The translations under genes were made by a program, and so were the position numbers. From Paucihalobacter sp036825875 (GTDB lineage: Bacteria > Bacteroidota > Bacteroidia > Flavobacteriales > Flavobacteriaceae): 64,000 nucleotides of DNA. Location of the stretch: positions 6,166 through 70,165 of the forward strand of contig NZ_DAISXK010000012.1 in assembly GCF_036825875.1 (NCBI RefSeq), read 5' to 3'. Numbering within the stretch: position 1 is the first letter of the stretch; the number at the start of each line of letters is the position of its first letter. Positions 62,464 through 64,000 of the stretch are shown piece after piece. A model generated the notes under the pieces. The model did no database searches and was not told the DNA's origin. It saw only the letters and a list, made by a program, of their open reading frames with translations.

Positions 62464-62492
62464 TAAAGTTAAGCTATTCCCCTGTATTCAAA
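62464..62492 (-). promoter_or_regulatory. Possible promoter of the FISUMP lipoprotein gene
   Basis: On the minus strand TTTG (62489-62492), a 17-bp spacer and TAACTTTA (62464-62471, one mismatch to TAnnTTTG), 45 bp before the start. Shorter spacing than the two best promoters in the window. Confidence 0.38.
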
Positions 62493-62570
62493 TTATTATC
62501 ACTTATAAAATCTTATTGGACATAACTTTAGCTTTTATAATCATTATGAATCAAGAGTAAATCTAAAATA

Positions 62571-63455
62571 TTAATCCATAACTCTATTATTTACAAAATA
62601 TCTTGCTTCACGTTCAAGAAAATTCGTTTCAAAATTTGGGTTGATGACTGCTAGTGTCCCATCTAATAAAAAATTAAAGTCAGTATAAAAAATTTTATGG
62701 TAGCTATTTAACCATTTATAATTAGAATTAAATTTTTTAGTCGGCTTATCTAAAAAGGTATTTACTCCTGAAAGACTTTCATATTGGTAAACATGAATAA
62801 TTTCGTGAGCTACAATTTGATTTTTTGATAACATAGATGTTTCTTCTATTCTATAAAATATAACATTAGCAGCCGTCATACCGTCAATTACAAAGCCGTC
62901 ACGATTGGTTGTCATTCTATTATTTATAAACACGAAATTTCCCGTTTTCAAAGAAGTTCTGAAATCTAAATTACCTTGTGTAAAACCATAAACGGCAGCA
63001 CCTAATGAAAATGGCATGATTCTATAATCTACCTTAAATTTATCTTTGGTATAAAATTGCAATCGGTTAAACCCGATATTAAGGTGCCATACTTCCCAAA
63101 AATTAGTGTTAAGAGCTGCATTTTCGATTATAGAAGTACCTGCACTATTTATCAACTTAGACGGCCAAACAAATGCATAATTCTCAGTTTCGGCAAATTT
63201 TCCAATTAATCTTTTACTTTCAAACACTAAATAACCACCAAAGGCACCTTGATATAAACCTTTTAAAAATACTTTCCCTGTTTTTTCTTCCGGTTTTTTA
63301 TTGATTATGGCACCTAATCCACCAACAACAGCACCTAAACCTATATTGGCTAAACCTGCCTCAACATCATTGCTCTGTCCTTGTACCTGACTGGAACACA
63401 AAAGACAGAGCATGAATAAAGCTACTATAAATTTAAAATTATTTAAAAAGTACAT
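62571..63455 (-). CDS. Exported protein with HExxH metalloprotease-like motif
   Basis: A 294-residue exported protein with a signal peptide (FIVALFMLCLLCSSQVQG). The mature part begins with a Gly-rich hydrophobic stretch (LGAVVGGLGAIINKKPEEK) and carries NQIVAHEIIHVYQYE, an HExxH motif at 217-221, which could bind zinc. No third ligand is obvious nearby. I recognise no named family; it may be a surface metalloprotease or an inactive relative. Confidence 0.7.
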   Translation of the reverse strand: MYFLNNFKFIVALFMLCLLCSSQVQGQSNDVEAGLANIGLGAVVGGLGAIINKKPEEKTGKVFLKGLYQGAFGGYLVFESKRLIGKFAETENYAFVWPSKLINSAGTSIIENAALNTNFWEVWHLNIGFNRLQFYTKDKFKVDYRIMPFSLGAAVYGFTQGNLDFRTSLKTGNFVFINNRMTTNRDGFVIDGMTAANVIFYRIEETSMLSKNQIVAHEIIHVYQYESLSGVNTFLDKPTKKFNSNYKWLNSYHKIFYTDFNFLLDGTLAVINPNFETNFLEREARYFVNNRVMD

Positions 63456-63646
63456 TGTTAACTACAAAGTACTAAATTAATTATTTACACCTATTTGACT
63501 GGGATCTTTAACTAAAATTATTGGTAAACCTTGGAGAAACTGAAAAACGTATTTGCACAATTCACAATAAATGTTTTCAATCACTTTATACCAATGTATA
63601 TAAATAATTTGAACAAAGAATAAACAGAAAAGTTAATCAAAAAAAA

Positions 63647-64000
63647 TTACTTCTTCCGCATATAAATACTAATCGGTACACCATGAAAATCAAATTGCTC
63701 ACGTAATTTGTTTTCTAAAAAGCGTTTGTATGGCTCTTTTACATACTGCGGCAAATTACAGAAGAAAGCAAATTGTGGCTGAGGTGTTGGTAACTGCGTA
63801 ATGTATTTGATCTTAACATATTTACCTTTAAGTGCAGGCGGTGGATTGTTTTCTATAATAGGCAACATCACATCATTTAAAACACTGGTTTTTATGTTTT
63901 TCGATTTGTTTTTATACACCTCAACAGCAGTTTCGATAGCTTTGAAAATACGCTGCTTGGTTAACGCCGATATAAAAATAATAGGCACATCGGTAAAAGG
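63647..64000 (-). CDS. der: GTPase Der (EngA), C-terminal part
   Basis: Partial gene running off the window end. The frame is open past the GTG at 63988 to base 64000 (PFTD before VPIIFISALTKQ). The visible 118 residues are the end of the second G domain (FISALTKQ is the G5 SAL motif) and the KH-like domain: PPALKGKYVKIKYITQLPTPQPQF split over two lines, NLPQYVKEPYKRFLENKLRE and FHGVPISIYMRKK. Der matures the 50S subunit. Downstream 63456-63646 has no gene. Confidence 0.93.
   Translation of the reverse strand, partial: PFTDVPIIFISALTKQRIFKAIETAVEVYKNKSKNIKTSVLNDVMLPIIENNPPPALKGKYVKIKYITQLPTPQPQFAFFCNLPQYVKEPYKRFLENKLREQFDFHGVPISIYMRKK

Noticed and set aside
1..64000. tRNA, rRNA, CRISPR or riboswitch elements
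   Set aside because: Reading the spacers by eye I saw no cloverleaf, no spaced direct repeats and no FMN, cobalamin or lysine riboswitch core, including upstream of ribH, scpA and dapB.

Overview
The window is a stretch of chromosome from a marine-type member of the Flavobacteriaceae (Bacteroidota). The evidence is low GC and long AT-rich spacers, near absence of Shine-Dalgarno sequences, promoters of the Bacteroidota type (TTG or TTTG, about 19 bp, then TAnnTTTG), a protein with a type IX secretion C-terminal signal, and family markers such as DUF4295, DUF5683, DUF6122, DUF6576, GSCFA, a long bTHX and a DUF5684-LepB fusion. I cannot assign a genus. Most of the window is conserved housekeeping backbone. 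I saw no tRNA, rRNA, CRISPR array, prophage or insertion sequence. Layout: 1-644 is the 3' end of methylmalonyl-CoA mutase. 1141-6743 is a co-directional block parA-parB-DUF5683-dapB-lepB-wbqC-DUF6122, interrupted by a 10-N assembly gap with a duplicated flank. 6740-12064 (minus) carries a TPR protein, ribH, two small tail-anchored proteins, mutL and two rhomboid proteases. 12200-15921 (plus) carries recF, a lipoprotein, a DciA-like DUF721 protein, a CIA30 protein, an exported peptide-deformylase-like lipoprotein and a CrtA-like protein, ending against rimO. 17309-22500 holds a secreted serine hydrolase, an outer-membrane protein, an amidase lipoprotein and ftsY. 22721-29672 (minus) holds rpmB-rpmG-DUF4295, FAH-family hydrolase-Hpt-cinA, an exonuclease, a 2-oxoacid dehydrogenase E2, and recR-glycosyltransferase. 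29765-38350 holds a large T9SS-secreted repeat protein, a sodium symporter, a CoA-binding protein, fabH, htpG, a DksA-like protein and bTHX. 38404-45259 holds yaaA, rluD, a PASTA protein, ddl, coaD and a NarL/TPR-kinase two-component system. 45657-49118 holds a PQQ-repeat protein, a lipoprotein and a GSCFA protein. 49426-52258 is a small accessory island of three exported proteins, one with an HExxH motif, followed by a repeat-rich spacer. 52578-64000 holds alaS, M23 peptidase-merR-lemA-TPM-TPM, a TonB-type outer-membrane protein, a FISUMP lipoprotein, a secreted HExxH protein and the 3' end of der. How genes relate: several neighbours form known functional groups, namely chromosome partition (parAB), replication and repair (recF, DciA-like, mutL, recR), cell wall (dapB, ddl, PASTA, M23), translation (rpmB, rpmG, bTHX, rimO, alaS, der, rluD) and envelope biogenesis (lepB, ftsY). 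I found no convincing new multigene system. The least explained material is the 49.4-52.3 kb exported-protein island, which has a possible 7-bp-repeat frame switch at its start, the MITE-like repeat after it, the exported deformylase-like lipoprotein, and a candidate small RNA at 45.35-45.45 kb.
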